Positions 8,401 to 16,248 of a stretch of DNA of 26,158 bases are shown here, piece by piece. The notes below the pieces were generated by a model. The model worked only from the letters and a program-made list of their open reading frames with translations. It was not told where the DNA came from and did not search any database. The translations under genes were made by a program, and so were the position numbers. The stretch covers positions 1-26,158 of IMG/VR virus record IMGVR_UViG_3300042691_023664; one strand, written 5' to 3'. Each line of letters starts with the position of its first letter. Position 1 is the stretch's first letter. The DNA is from a virus.

Positions 8401-9032
8401 AGTCTTATCGCTTTACCATAATAACCTTTAAGTGTTAAATAAAACGCCGGGTATGGTAAATTAAAAAAAACGGAATACATAGAGTTATCCCCTTGTTCAA
8501 ATAAACTTCTTCCCTGAACATCAACTAAAGTCATGTTTACCGTTGGTGTACCTGCAGGTGTTATAGTTACATTGATTGACTTTATACCCAACATTTGGGT
8601 ATCTTCATAATTTAAAACTTTTCTTCTGTATTGCGTTTTACCATCAAAAGCAACGGAGTACTCCGAAGTTTGATTTAGTGCTTTCCCCTCTCTTGATCCT
8701 TTTCCTGTTATTTGATCAGACCAAGACGTATCAAATGCCGTTTTACCTTTAGGTTTTAAAAAACTTAAATTTAAATCTTCATCACCACCCGCAAAACTTG
8801 CAATAGTTGTGTTTACCACCGGATTTGAATCAAAGGCCTCTCCTATCGCTAATTTTGTGCGAGGTATTATTTTAGTCTCTAAATTAGCATAATAAACTAA
8901 ATTTTCTTGTTGTACTAATCTAGGGTCTCCATCCGCATTTTTTTTAGATGTCACCTTGTTAGGATCAATAAGTATTATATTATCATATCCTGTTTCTACA
9001 TATATATCTTCGTTACTATACTTATCTGCCAT
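2460..9032 (-). CDS. Giant baseplate/hub-type structural protein (2190 aa)
   Basis: A 2190-residue protein with no signal peptide or membrane segment, rich in Asn, Ser, Thr and aromatic residues as phage structural proteins often are. Near the N-terminus (about 145-250) a beta-rich domain includes FYLTLKGYYGKAIRLQLML and NFEIDISLIG, a layout I associate with tube-like hub domains. A helical segment at about 570-610 contains PTIRNVFCAIL and KLMDDVHERAW. Near residues 1845-1905 a segment with AVIQPTMYFNLRHVPLF, GPYWISEVKHSI and GFETNFKGIRMPLF resembles the closing part of contractile-tail hub proteins (gp27, gpD, VgrG type), in which a ligand-like entry is followed by a Y-I-x-x-V-x-H strand. 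About 285 further residues follow and contain several cysteines. T4 gp27 is under 400 residues, so if this is the hub it is much enlarged. The start overlaps the gp53-like gene by 11 bases. Baseplate role: likely. Exact equivalence to gp27: inference. Confidence 0.75.
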   Translation of the reverse strand: MADKYSNEDIYVETGYDNIILIDPNKVTSKKNADGDPRLVQQENLVYYANLETKIIPRTKLAIGEAFDSNPVVNTTIASFAGGDEDLNLSFLKPKGKTAFDTSWSDQITGKGSREGKALNQTSEYSVAFDGKTQYRRKVLNYEDTQMLGIKSINVTITPAGTPTVNMTLVDVQGRSLFEQGDNSMYSVFFNLPYPAFYLTLKGYYGKAIRLQLMLKSFNAKFSSDNGNFEIDISLIGRLNALLFDTILGYARNAPKMIPATVTKTISQGGGKTTKTQVNSYLGRQKLEEVYKQYKDKKLIDPSFDEIDLQEFIKRIENYDKNALARAKEADFQIINHISDYEDNLKNLESVVYTSSKNKFLDTTKPFIKNDEVYYFFKNSLNFNDRDLRLNNLKAAFETYLNKLKASPAFGQAPDGSSTFNLKLKNGKLKNVGVKISPFNYDKNVGFKKITEDNVDLNSFKSEVDWQKTYTYRFKQTPTPQELDNFRISEEASIGVASQVWNGSSIVTLNPNVFSFGERWDGSLVYIANSFLDVIKKSKETLDKQKKIVEDDISDILGGLVTDKSSLGFEPTIRNVFCAILAGADAFYKLMDDVHERAWAQRQNKLRLDLVVNGKVGPDYNKSVELSSGTLKNEAIVYPWPLYYEKTTDKNKREIYEVKYVGDANCNPTTNFCPVRDNPTVWPEVQFTEDYIRAASTTYSPPPVNVYNNPKNQLKFATFNALEFPFKYTPYSNPQPASFVYELFERCFLNTHYTKMVRDGKIAGLSQLIGQFEAENALDEIESDNTLNTLFSNQIKSYPDLLVELQNFSTNNFKTYQSNNFVTTDINNELKIENSVYSIDSIGSSSPTVVGGIDIADKIKSYLKSTQSNKLSFLDTFPFDNLSWLQTNMADGATITSIETANQTTASFDFNTQKKVISRLNQSGTETLSLLTNRNGFTNGSQKVLGIPGSTDKYSINSRADLKEFYRFRVNPTSNGDNLQFTELGVLYTPYAGEVKQQIQTTSIFNTPYFVNAITEGVKKEKAGDKNPYVALGYLFLNSLPLITTKDKLKKISNSNSSIQTDIDYLYATLNKFSAIHQVPYSWVLKYGAIWHRYKVWVESNRVTDILDNVWKDFDFKVNYSPNNSLTTNTYNLFDFQNNPIQYVLQKSTNQVINNVTKQIDNINLGFYPKLINDFYYYFTRKDLFTSYGIDDLSGITQNKKLKIGKNNDATFQLPLNGDSTEINRAISLQNFYQYMDAEGNLELNVGNKYFLFPSCGAIDINQAVWESYNETNNKKEELLNNPKMYNGSVRGLWFTGNFGYFDNSVIGKPEPDQYVRLGTLQNNFLGGAPSVGPITYSNIEEIFSLFTPKLLDEFESYFLEFCNPNPTNLALKEEDNATGLKNVEQKSLISQMKNIFFVDKTSVAVSTEDETGKSLLESQVNSMVSGIGNFLNFDCILKIGNPGNFNRLYFADFTDNSSFVLKKLSYGTYNNDLPPDTTILVSQTSSPNNNSAWKTLYKYIGTSTINDVTISNINSYVFSFFKDFNIEFNSNNIENLSQLLKIYVSKKIENSSYTTTNFKTDLANYLTELRTENTDTINEALRYLNNKLKNSNTNTNLTNTSNATYGDILKLETYNVFKNFNDKWVAGSDFKNKLLFEDFLFHDRANVDIGDEYTVDIMKVLTSLKDNDKKSIMDVLSNILTDNNFIFFALPSYINFYGIQSAVVNNQTIPVEIPNSMFATYLNVDYLNSKPKFLCIYVGKQSEYLQTNDTSFSKFGDDSFDMRNQSTNPLRVPASNIDYEKSSPVVGFNVDFGILNQNIFREISSLDMSEKKNTAETFAVNEQMGKAGAGDSVAQQSVSLYSIYKSRSYTCDVKAMGCAVIQPTMYFNLRHVPLFRGPYWISEVKHSISDRGFETNFKGIRMPLFSLPKPQSFLMGVNKSFSERWKKEVTSQREATAVATTSTYEQNLSNAPNPNTNSVCISKTVFDGGSVSFPAKPFIAETKTTILNTDIKTVINGNTTGTDKTDDAFRAWLFGISRTWPSNSVTTTSVSCTQNNLFGISCLNPVPQLNPFFTAQTCSNLVGNEIPIPTFTSTTEPVKFMNQVYKSIVTGPVNSLYGANTAFKTQNDIALSAITATTPVQVLRLACTLTQLKLTAWDTNFAYGKNATDIYNYIITQRTNKALSDTTYLYYVKEFVIAVDNFGSAGGFP

Positions 9033-9339
9033 AATAGAAGAAATGTGTTTCTAATGCTGATTTATAGTCTTGTATAGCAGCAACTAAAGGATATGGAATA
9101 ATTAATATTGTATCTTCAGTTATGTTAGTTTCTAAACCTTCATATTGTGGATTTGCTAACATAATTAACCAACCAAATGTTGGTGATCCATATTTTTCTA
9201 AACTTATTTTATCTAGTCTACTTCTATTTTTTTTGTAAATATATCTTTGATCACTAGATCTACTAGGTAACTTTACAAAAGGAACCATTGTTTGTTTTCC
9301 GTCAATTAAAAATTGTTGGTATCTGTTATAAAACTCCAT
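9022..9339 (-). CDS. 53: gp53-like baseplate wedge protein with LysM-like domain (105 aa)
   Basis: A 105-residue protein whose middle (about 40-85) has the LysM-like plan found in T4 gp53: RLDKISLEKYG, then FGWLIMLANPQYEG, then TILIIPYPL. In the T4 family this small protein joins wedge subunits and promotes closure of the baseplate around the hub, where the LysM fold mediates protein-protein contact and does not bind glycan. It lies 22 bases after the 2279-residue gene and overlaps the 2190-residue gene by 11 bases, so the three look like one translationally linked baseplate unit. It is shorter than T4 gp53 (about 200 residues). A generic LysM tail protein (gpX/XkdP-like) is the main alternative. 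Confidence 0.75.
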   Translation of the reverse strand: MEFYNRYQQFLIDGKQTMVPFVKLPSRSSDQRYIYKKNRSRLDKISLEKYGSPTFGWLIMLANPQYEGLETNITEDTILIIPYPLVAAIQDYKSALETHFFYYGR

Positions 9340-9361
9340 AACTATTATATAATTTGTTTAT

Positions 9362-12300
9362 TTAATAAGTAAATTTGTTTTTCAAATTAAAATTATTGTT
9401 GGGTACGTTTTGAGGAGGAGCCAAAAGTTTATAATTGCCACTGTCAGTTTGATTTGTTGGGTTTTGTCTACTAAAATTTAAAGTTCTTTTTATATTAAAA
9501 TCAAAAGGTTTAAATGTTGTCTCATCTTTGAAAAACTTGTACTCTTCTGTTTTTTCTAAATCTTCAATATTAGTATTAATTTGTTTTTTTGATTTTTCAT
9601 AGGTAGTTTTAAGAAAATCAACGTTGTTTTGTAAAAATGTCTTCCATTTACCAATATCTTCTTCTTTAATTCTATCTAGTGTACCGGCATTTTTTCTTGC
9701 GTTTTCAATAAAATCATCAACAAAACTAGGTATATTTAAAATTTCATTATAAAATAACATGAAGAATCTATTTTCAGGACCCTTATCTATTTGTGGACTT
9801 GTGTTATCAAAAATAAAAGTATCAAAATTAAAAGTATTTTCAAATTTACTATTTCCTGCCGGTATAAAATTATAAGCGATTAACTTATTATAATAAGTGT
9901 TTCCTGATGTAGCAACATTATTTACGTCTGATTGTAATTCTTGATAAGCTGAAGTATATGAAACGCTTGATGGTGTTCCTCCCGAAATATCAAATATAAA
10001 TATTTCTCCATTATCTCTTTTATAACCATCTTTACCACTGTATATAAAATTTGTTTGGTCAATTAATTTAACTAACTCCAATTCTTTTTTAGTGATTTTA
10101 ATATTAGCCTCTTCTAATTTTTCTTTTAATATTTCTGAATGTGTTTTGATTAACTTTTTAATATAATTTTTAACACTAAACTTGTTTAAGTTTTTAAAGT
10201 CTTCCAATAACATTCCCGCAAACATAGGACAAAGATCATTTGCAACATCATCAATAGCCCCCGTTTCTAATAATTTTAAATTTTGTGAAATTTTAGTAGA
10301 CACACCAAATAAAAAACTATTATTAATTCCCCCTATATTTCCTGTTGAATATTTTCTTGAATCAGTAAATAAAGACGTTACTCCGATACCGTATTTTTTA
10401 GTTATATCTTTTAATTCACTTTCCACTAACGAAGCATATTCTCTATATTTTTTTGCAAAGTTATTAATGTTTTCTTTGTATTCTATTGTTCCTTTTATTG
10501 AATTATTTGGTATATCTAAAACCCTTTCAACTATAGTTCCAAATGGAACTCCATTATCATTTTCGTTTTGTCTATCTTTTCTATCATTTATTCCAACATC
10601 ATTTAATATTCTATCAATATCCTCTTTACTATAATTACCTTTTACTATTTCTGTTTGGGTTGCTCTTTCATCATACATTTCAGTATTCGCATAGAAATTA
10701 AATGAAAGTGCGTTTTGTAATTGTTGTACTGGTTCGGCTAATCCATGACCACCAATAAAGTTAAAGTTTATTGATACTTCAGCAATCATAGGTTGTAATC
10801 CAATACCTTCAGGATTAATGTCCCACTGACCGTCTTTAGGGTAAGTTAAACTAAGTGAATCAATAACAACTTTTGTATGCCAAAAATCACCAACTCTTAA
10901 CACACATATTGGTGGGGCACCAAAGGCACTATTAAACGCATCTTTGTAGAGTAAAGTTGTTGTATCAGCTCCTGTTTCAACTACCGTTGGTATGGTGTCT
11001 CCCGGTCTCATACATTGTTGTAAAAACACCAACCTTTTATTTAATCCTTCTGGCGTAATTGCATGAAATGCGGGATGAAAATATTTTAATTTTTCTTTTA
11101 ACCCATTATATATCATGGGTGATTCATTATTTAACATTTCAAAATAATCACATTCACAAATTAGTTTTCTTACTAACTTACCTGTCAACTCTTTTTTTAT
11201 TGTTCCATTGTATGAAGGTTCAGGATAAATTATTTCTTCAACGTATTTTGGTTCTGGTTTTGCGTCTCCCCCTTTTTGGTTATTATCTTTAGGTTCGGGT
11301 ACAATAACTTCTTCTTTAGGTGGTGTTGGTATTGGATCTGTTTTTTTGGGTATTGGTACAATTTCGTCAATTGTAATTTTCCTACAAGCGGATCCGTTTA
11401 TTGAATATCTGTTTTCAATGTAATCACTTCCATTATCACCTAATTCTGTTCTAGCAAAAGGTCTACTACAATCAACTCCTGCAAATTTATCCTGTTGAGT
11501 AATTTCATCAAATCCAGCAAAAGTTAGTTTAAATGTTAATGGTTTTGTTGTGTCACAAGTCCCTTTTGTGTGGTCATAAGAAAAGAAGTCTTTTAATTTT
11601 TTACCACTAGCAGATGTTACGTCGTATTTTTCCATATATTGAACAAAAGAACTAACCCTTCTATATGATAAATTAACATTATAATCTACTTTATGAAAGG
11701 CGGCCGAACATGTTGCCTTAAAATTCCAACTAAGTGTGTTTCCTCCGTCTAACCAATCTAAAGTTTTTTGAAGAAACTCCCCAACTTTTGAATAAGACTC
11801 TCTACCATAACTAAAAAATTGTCTTATTGAGTTTTCACTTATATCAATATAATTTTTATAAAAGTCTGCACTTTGTCTTAAACTATCATCAGTATTAATA
11901 AATTTTCTTAAAAGTAGGTTATTTTTTGGTGGGTAAACACCTAATTTATTTGAAGTATCTCCATTTAAATTTTTTGCCTGCCTAACATAATACTCTTCAA
12001 CATTAGTTTTTGGGTTGTTATTCCAAGGTTTACCTCCTCCGTCTTTAGGTGCCGGTATTTGCGGCGTACTAGCTAAAGACACATTAAAGTCTGTTTCTAA
12101 ATATTGAGCATAATAAACATCGTATGACGTAAAAGCACTTTTTACAGTTCTATCAGTGTTTTTTCCATCGTCATTAAATCGTGGTTTAGCTTGTTCATAA
12201 TAAAAAACAGGTTTATCTTCTTTGAATTTATTAAACTCTTCGATGTTTGTATTTCCCCCTTCTTCTTTTAAAACTTCTTTTGGTTCTTCTACTATTTCTT

Positions 12301-15300
12301 CTGATGTGACGTTTGGTGGTGTAATTACTTCGGGAACTAACTTTTTTATCACTTGTGGTTCCCCTTTTGTTACTTCCAAAACTTCTTGTATATCTTTCAA
12401 AGTAAAGTAACTATATCTACTCGCCAATTCGTATGGGTCGTATTCTAAACATCCTGCAAAAAAAGAATCAAGTATTCGTGTAAATTTAGATTCTTCTACG
12501 TTTTTCAACTCCTCGGCAACTAATTTATCTAAAATACATGGATGATCAACAACAATTTTGAAACTTAACTTACCCGATCTCTTTGTATTGGTGTAAGTAT
12601 AAATTGGTTCTGTTCTACCCAAAAAGGTGTTTGGGTTCCAATCAGTACTTACGCTCTCATCAAATGAAACGTCATATGGCGGAAACCACATTATCCTACC
12701 TCCGTTTGGTCCTCTTTCACATAAGGCCAAATCTTCATAAGTAAGTCCTGGTCTATTAGATGTTCTCCATGCTAAATTTTCCAAAGAAATCATATACTTT
12801 TTAACTCCTCCAGGAAATATATTTGTAGAGTCACCATTGGCACTATTTCTCATAGGTCCAATATTTAAGTTGTAGGTATTATCAAATACTGAATTTTTAT
12901 ATTTTCTAATATTACCTGAAGTTTTTTGTAAATTACCGTATAAAACATAAGGATCGTCTTTTGTCCATACTCTACAATACTCTAAACCTTCAGGTACACC
13001 TCCAGCAACTGTTGACTTATCTACTGAATTTTTAGTTCTCCATTTTACAACTCTAGAACCTTTAGTCATTTCAGTGTACCCGTCGTTGAAAACTTTCGAT
13101 ATTTGATTAATTGCCGTTCCTACGTGTCTTTGTCTTTTATCGTCATTACCAATATCATTTGCAACTTCAACTATTCTTTGAGTAAAGTCCAAAATAGATC
13201 CTTTAGTAAAGTTTTTTTCTAAATTACCTGATATATTCTTTTTTAATGCGTCTTGAAATGAGTTTGATTTAGTTTTAAAACTAGCACTTTTGAACTCAAC
13301 ACCGCCAGGTCCTACTTTTTTTCCAATTTGTGGTTTAGTGTTACCAAAATTATCACCCCAAGTGAAACCACCTTGTAAATCTCCACCATCAAAATCATTT
13401 ATTGATTCAACACCAAACCTTGTAGTTTCATAAAGTTCTCCTTCAAAAATTCTAGCAAACTCACCTGAACCATAAACATTCATTTCAACTCTATTTCCAA
13501 ACCCAAGTTTTGGTAATTCTTTTTCAGAAACCAATCCTTGTATAAATGTTTTTCTTGATCCTATATAAAAATTAGGATCGGGAGCAAACACATTAGGGTC
13601 TCTAAAAGAGTTTAATTTATAATCAGGTCTATAGGTATTATATTTAAGTTGTGTGAATAATTCTTTTTGTGTTCCTGAACCTGTATTCGCTAAAAATAAT
13701 TCAGAAGCGGTTTTTATATTAAGTGATGTTATACTATTCCAAGTGTTAGTAAGTGGTTTTGTAAATAATGCACTTACAGGGTTATCCGTTACTTGAGTTA
13801 AAAATCTTTCGGTTGGGTAATCGAAATACTCTCCAGGTATAAATGAATAAGGAGAATAAAGTCCGGCTAACTTAGCTGCAAAATTTAACGTTTTACCGAT
13901 TATTAAATCAGGAACACTTATACTCCAATTTCTTTCAATAAGAGGTATATTACCGGTAGCTAACCCTAATACATCAAATGGATCTGTATTTGGTTTTACA
14001 GAAAGTTGTGTAGAATTAAAACCATCAGGTTGAGTAAATGATGTGTCTAAAAAATTAACTCTGTCTAATGTTTGTTGTAGTAATTCGGCAGTTACTCTAT
14101 ATGCAAATTCTTTTTTTAATCTGTCAGCAGCAAATGAAGCCAAAGAAGAGTCTTGACTAATTTTTCCTGAGTCACCTTGCGGATCTTCTTGAATTAATAT
14201 AGCGTATGGAGTATAAAAAGATGAAATAAAAGTTCTTGGTGTTACTCCAGTGTCGTTTGAGTATGGTTGATTCAAGAGTAGTGTTGGTAAATCCTCAACT
14301 AAAACAGTTTCAGGATTTCCGTACCCCGTTTCAGGAACGTATGTGTTTTTTACGTAAGCATCTCCTAATTCTACTTCTGCATTTATTTCTAAATTACTAT
14401 TGTTTGCAACATTTTGATTGTATGCATCATATTCACCTTTATCATAATTTCCTGGTTGATTTAGGTTTTCTATTTTTTCATCATCTAATATATCATATTG
14501 TGTTGACCCATAACCATTTTGTCCGTCTTCAGGTTTATATAGATTAGTATTGTATGCTTGAATTGCTTTGTTTTTACCATAAACAGTTTCTAAAAGACTT
14601 CCTTGCGCATCGGTTGACTTGTCGTACTCACCATCAACTTGTGTTGAAAAAGATTCTCTAACCCCTTGTGTGTCGTTATTTATTTCATAGTTTGTACCTC
14701 CGTATGATGTTGGTTTGTATTGGTTAGCATTGTATTGTTCCCCTCTTGCGGGACTTGCAATGTTTGATAATGCGTTTAATTCTATCCATTGTTCGTTACC
14801 TGCAGTTACATCATACGCACCTGAACCCGTAGTTAAACTATTATTAATGTTAAAATTTATATCCCAATTTACTGAACCATATTGAGTACCAGCAGGTGTG
14901 TATATATTTAATGGAGCTAAATTAAACAACAAAGTCTGTTGAGCATTAATTGAAACATAATTTGTTTCAATCCAAGATAGATTGGATGCCGTTTGATCGT
15001 AATTAACACCTCCTTGTGTTAATTGATTATATGTGGCATTCCAAATATCATATCTTGTTGATCCATAAAAATCATTACCTTGTAGTTGTGGTTTCCAAAG
15101 GTTTATTTGATAATAAATGTTTTCTTGTTCATTACCTTTTGTTGTGACATAATTTTGATTAATCCAATTTAAATCTCCCGCTCTATCGTCGTACTCACCA
15201 AAACCAGTTGTAATAGTATTAACTATGTCGTAATTAATATCCCAATTAACATTTCCATAAAATTGTAAACCTAAACCTGTAGAGACAGGTTTATAAATAT

Positions 15301-16201
15301 TTGTTTGATATAGTATCGCCTCTTGCTGATTACCTTTTATAGATAATGCGTTTGATTCTATTACTTGTTGCGACTGTGTCGAATTATCATAAACAAATAA
15401 CCCATTTCCAGGCGTTGTAAATAATCCCTCGTCATCGTAATTAATATCATATTCTACACCGTTTGGTACAATTAACCTAAACTTGTTTTTAATTGTATTA
15501 TCAAAAAATTCCACAGATCCTACAACTGAAACATTATTGTTACTTACCCAAAATGGATCTAACCCTCTTTGTATATAATTTCCAAAACCTGTTGTATCAA
15601 TTACCTCATCATCGTTAATATCATAAGAAGTATCACCATAATCAGCACCTGAAGGGTAATATGTGTTTTTTGTTTTTAATAATATTTCTTGTTGATTACC
15701 GACTTGTTCAAGTTCATTGTTAAATGTGTCACTAATATCGTACACATCATTTTTATTACCTTTTTGTAAATCATTATTAATATCATATCTTGAAACACCA
15801 TACCCTTGCCCATCAACTGTTGGTACATAAATATTTTTAACGTAAAGTAGTGTTTCTTGAAAATCCCCGTTTTTTTCTAACTGACTTTGTATTGTTTTAG
15901 ATAGATTATAATTACCTTCAGGTGATTTAAAATTTTGATCTTTATTAATATCAACAGTATCACCATATGAAGGATCGTTTGGTCCGTATTGGTTTTTTGT
16001 TATTAATACTCTTTCTTGTTTTTCACCAATGTCTTCAACAGACGGAGAGTCGGACACACTATAGTTTACTAATATTAATTCACTGCGTGCGACATTTTCT
16101 TCAAAACTTGGACCTCCTTTAGTTTTATATGGGGGTAAGTTTATTGATAGTAATTTTTTTCTAAAATTCTCACTTGCGTCAAACGATAATGGGCTTTCCA
16201 T
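9362..16201 (-). CDS. Giant tail tube initiator / baseplate protein with N-terminal repeats (2279 aa)
   Basis: A 2279-residue soluble structural protein with at least five regions. (1) Residues about 60-640 hold nine degenerate YDIN-type repeats. (2) Residues about 660-790 are mixed helical. (3) Around 1138-1223, RIMWFPPYDVSFDE, FLGRTEPIYTYTNT and LSFKIVVDHP form a beta domain that resembles the Gly-Arg-x-Glu-Pro strand pattern of tube-initiator/tail-terminator-type proteins. (4) Residues about 1330-1600 look like an interrupted, degenerate OmpA-like fold (YNVNLSYRRVSSFVQYM at 1503-1519). (5) Around 1706-1845, YFHPAFHAITPEGLNKRL, then WDINPEGIGLQPM, IGGHGL and LQNALSFNFYANTEMYD. Two Pro/Glu/Lys-rich linkers (about 1278-1318 and 1618-1665) separate domains. 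It follows the tape measure gene, which is where T4 has genes 48 and 54 (tube cap and tube initiator), so I infer a fused, enlarged tube-initiator/baseplate protein. The start follows an A/T-rich leader with a strong promoter motif. Confidence 0.75.
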   Translation of the reverse strand: MESPLSFDASENFRKKLLSINLPPYKTKGGPSFEENVARSELILVNYSVSDSPSVEDIGEKQERVLITKNQYGPNDPSYGDTVDINKDQNFKSPEGNYNLSKTIQSQLEKNGDFQETLLYVKNIYVPTVDGQGYGVSRYDINNDLQKGNKNDVYDISDTFNNELEQVGNQQEILLKTKNTYYPSGADYGDTSYDINDDEVIDTTGFGNYIQRGLDPFWVSNNNVSVVGSVEFFDNTIKNKFRLIVPNGVEYDINYDDEGLFTTPGNGLFVYDNSTQSQQVIESNALSIKGNQQEAILYQTNIYKPVSTGLGLQFYGNVNWDINYDIVNTITTGFGEYDDRAGDLNWINQNYVTTKGNEQENIYYQINLWKPQLQGNDFYGSTRYDIWNATYNQLTQGGVNYDQTASNLSWIETNYVSINAQQTLLFNLAPLNIYTPAGTQYGSVNWDINFNINNSLTTGSGAYDVTAGNEQWIELNALSNIASPARGEQYNANQYKPTSYGGTNYEINNDTQGVRESFSTQVDGEYDKSTDAQGSLLETVYGKNKAIQAYNTNLYKPEDGQNGYGSTQYDILDDEKIENLNQPGNYDKGEYDAYNQNVANNSNLEINAEVELGDAYVKNTYVPETGYGNPETVLVEDLPTLLLNQPYSNDTGVTPRTFISSFYTPYAILIQEDPQGDSGKISQDSSLASFAADRLKKEFAYRVTAELLQQTLDRVNFLDTSFTQPDGFNSTQLSVKPNTDPFDVLGLATGNIPLIERNWSISVPDLIIGKTLNFAAKLAGLYSPYSFIPGEYFDYPTERFLTQVTDNPVSALFTKPLTNTWNSITSLNIKTASELFLANTGSGTQKELFTQLKYNTYRPDYKLNSFRDPNVFAPDPNFYIGSRKTFIQGLVSEKELPKLGFGNRVEMNVYGSGEFARIFEGELYETTRFGVESINDFDGGDLQGGFTWGDNFGNTKPQIGKKVGPGGVEFKSASFKTKSNSFQDALKKNISGNLEKNFTKGSILDFTQRIVEVANDIGNDDKRQRHVGTAINQISKVFNDGYTEMTKGSRVVKWRTKNSVDKSTVAGGVPEGLEYCRVWTKDDPYVLYGNLQKTSGNIRKYKNSVFDNTYNLNIGPMRNSANGDSTNIFPGGVKKYMISLENLAWRTSNRPGLTYEDLALCERGPNGGRIMWFPPYDVSFDESVSTDWNPNTFLGRTEPIYTYTNTKRSGKLSFKIVVDHPCILDKLVAEELKNVEESKFTRILDSFFAGCLEYDPYELASRYSYFTLKDIQEVLEVTKGEPQVIKKLVPEVITPPNVTSEEIVEEPKEVLKEEGGNTNIEEFNKFKEDKPVFYYEQAKPRFNDDGKNTDRTVKSAFTSYDVYYAQYLETDFNVSLASTPQIPAPKDGGGKPWNNNPKTNVEEYYVRQAKNLNGDTSNKLGVYPPKNNLLLRKFINTDDSLRQSADFYKNYIDISENSIRQFFSYGRESYSKVGEFLQKTLDWLDGGNTLSWNFKATCSAAFHKVDYNVNLSYRRVSSFVQYMEKYDVTSASGKKLKDFFSYDHTKGTCDTTKPLTFKLTFAGFDEITQQDKFAGVDCSRPFARTELGDNGSDYIENRYSINGSACRKITIDEIVPIPKKTDPIPTPPKEEVIVPEPKDNNQKGGDAKPEPKYVEEIIYPEPSYNGTIKKELTGKLVRKLICECDYFEMLNNESPMIYNGLKEKLKYFHPAFHAITPEGLNKRLVFLQQCMRPGDTIPTVVETGADTTTLLYKDAFNSAFGAPPICVLRVGDFWHTKVVIDSLSLTYPKDGQWDINPEGIGLQPMIAEVSINFNFIGGHGLAEPVQQLQNALSFNFYANTEMYDERATQTEIVKGNYSKEDIDRILNDVGINDRKDRQNENDNGVPFGTIVERVLDIPNNSIKGTIEYKENINNFAKKYREYASLVESELKDITKKYGIGVTSLFTDSRKYSTGNIGGINNSFLFGVSTKISQNLKLLETGAIDDVANDLCPMFAGMLLEDFKNLNKFSVKNYIKKLIKTHSEILKEKLEEANIKITKKELELVKLIDQTNFIYSGKDGYKRDNGEIFIFDISGGTPSSVSYTSAYQELQSDVNNVATSGNTYYNKLIAYNFIPAGNSKFENTFNFDTFIFDNTSPQIDKGPENRFFMLFYNEILNIPSFVDDFIENARKNAGTLDRIKEEDIGKWKTFLQNNVDFLKTTYEKSKKQINTNIEDLEKTEEYKFFKDETTFKPFDFNIKRTLNFSRQNPTNQTDSGNYKLLAPPQNVPNNNFNLKNKFTY
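14280..16025 (-). repeat. Nine degenerate protein repeats of about 55-65 residues within the 2279 aa protein
   Basis: The core pattern is a Q-E-x-L-L-Y strand, then N-x-Y-x-P, then Y-G-x-x-x-Y/W-D-I-N-x-D, then a Gly-x-Gly-x-Tyr-Asp turn and often a W-I-x-x-N strand. The D-I-N signature or its variants occur near residues 83, 139, 193, 251, 320, 384, 446, 505 and 569. Spacing is regular at about 54-69 residues. The copies are divergent at DNA level, so they are old duplications and not a recent expansion. The Asp/Asn-rich turns could bind calcium, but that is inference. Confidence 0.8.
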
Positions 16202-16214
16202 TCTATATTATTTT

Positions 16215-16229
16215 GTTTTATTATAAATA
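16215..16229 (-). promoter_or_regulatory. Candidate late-type promoter of the 2279aa-gp53-2190aa baseplate unit
   Basis: The minus strand reads TATTTATAATAAAAC, 13 bases before the ATG at 16201, in the 47-base gap after the tape measure gene. It matches 14 of 15 consensus positions. Confidence 0.55.
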
Positions 16230-16248
16230 GAACATAAAGTAATTTTTA

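Noticed and set aside
10182-10634. 150-codon plus-strand ORF
   Set aside because: A shadow of the 2279-residue gene, with no start context of its own.
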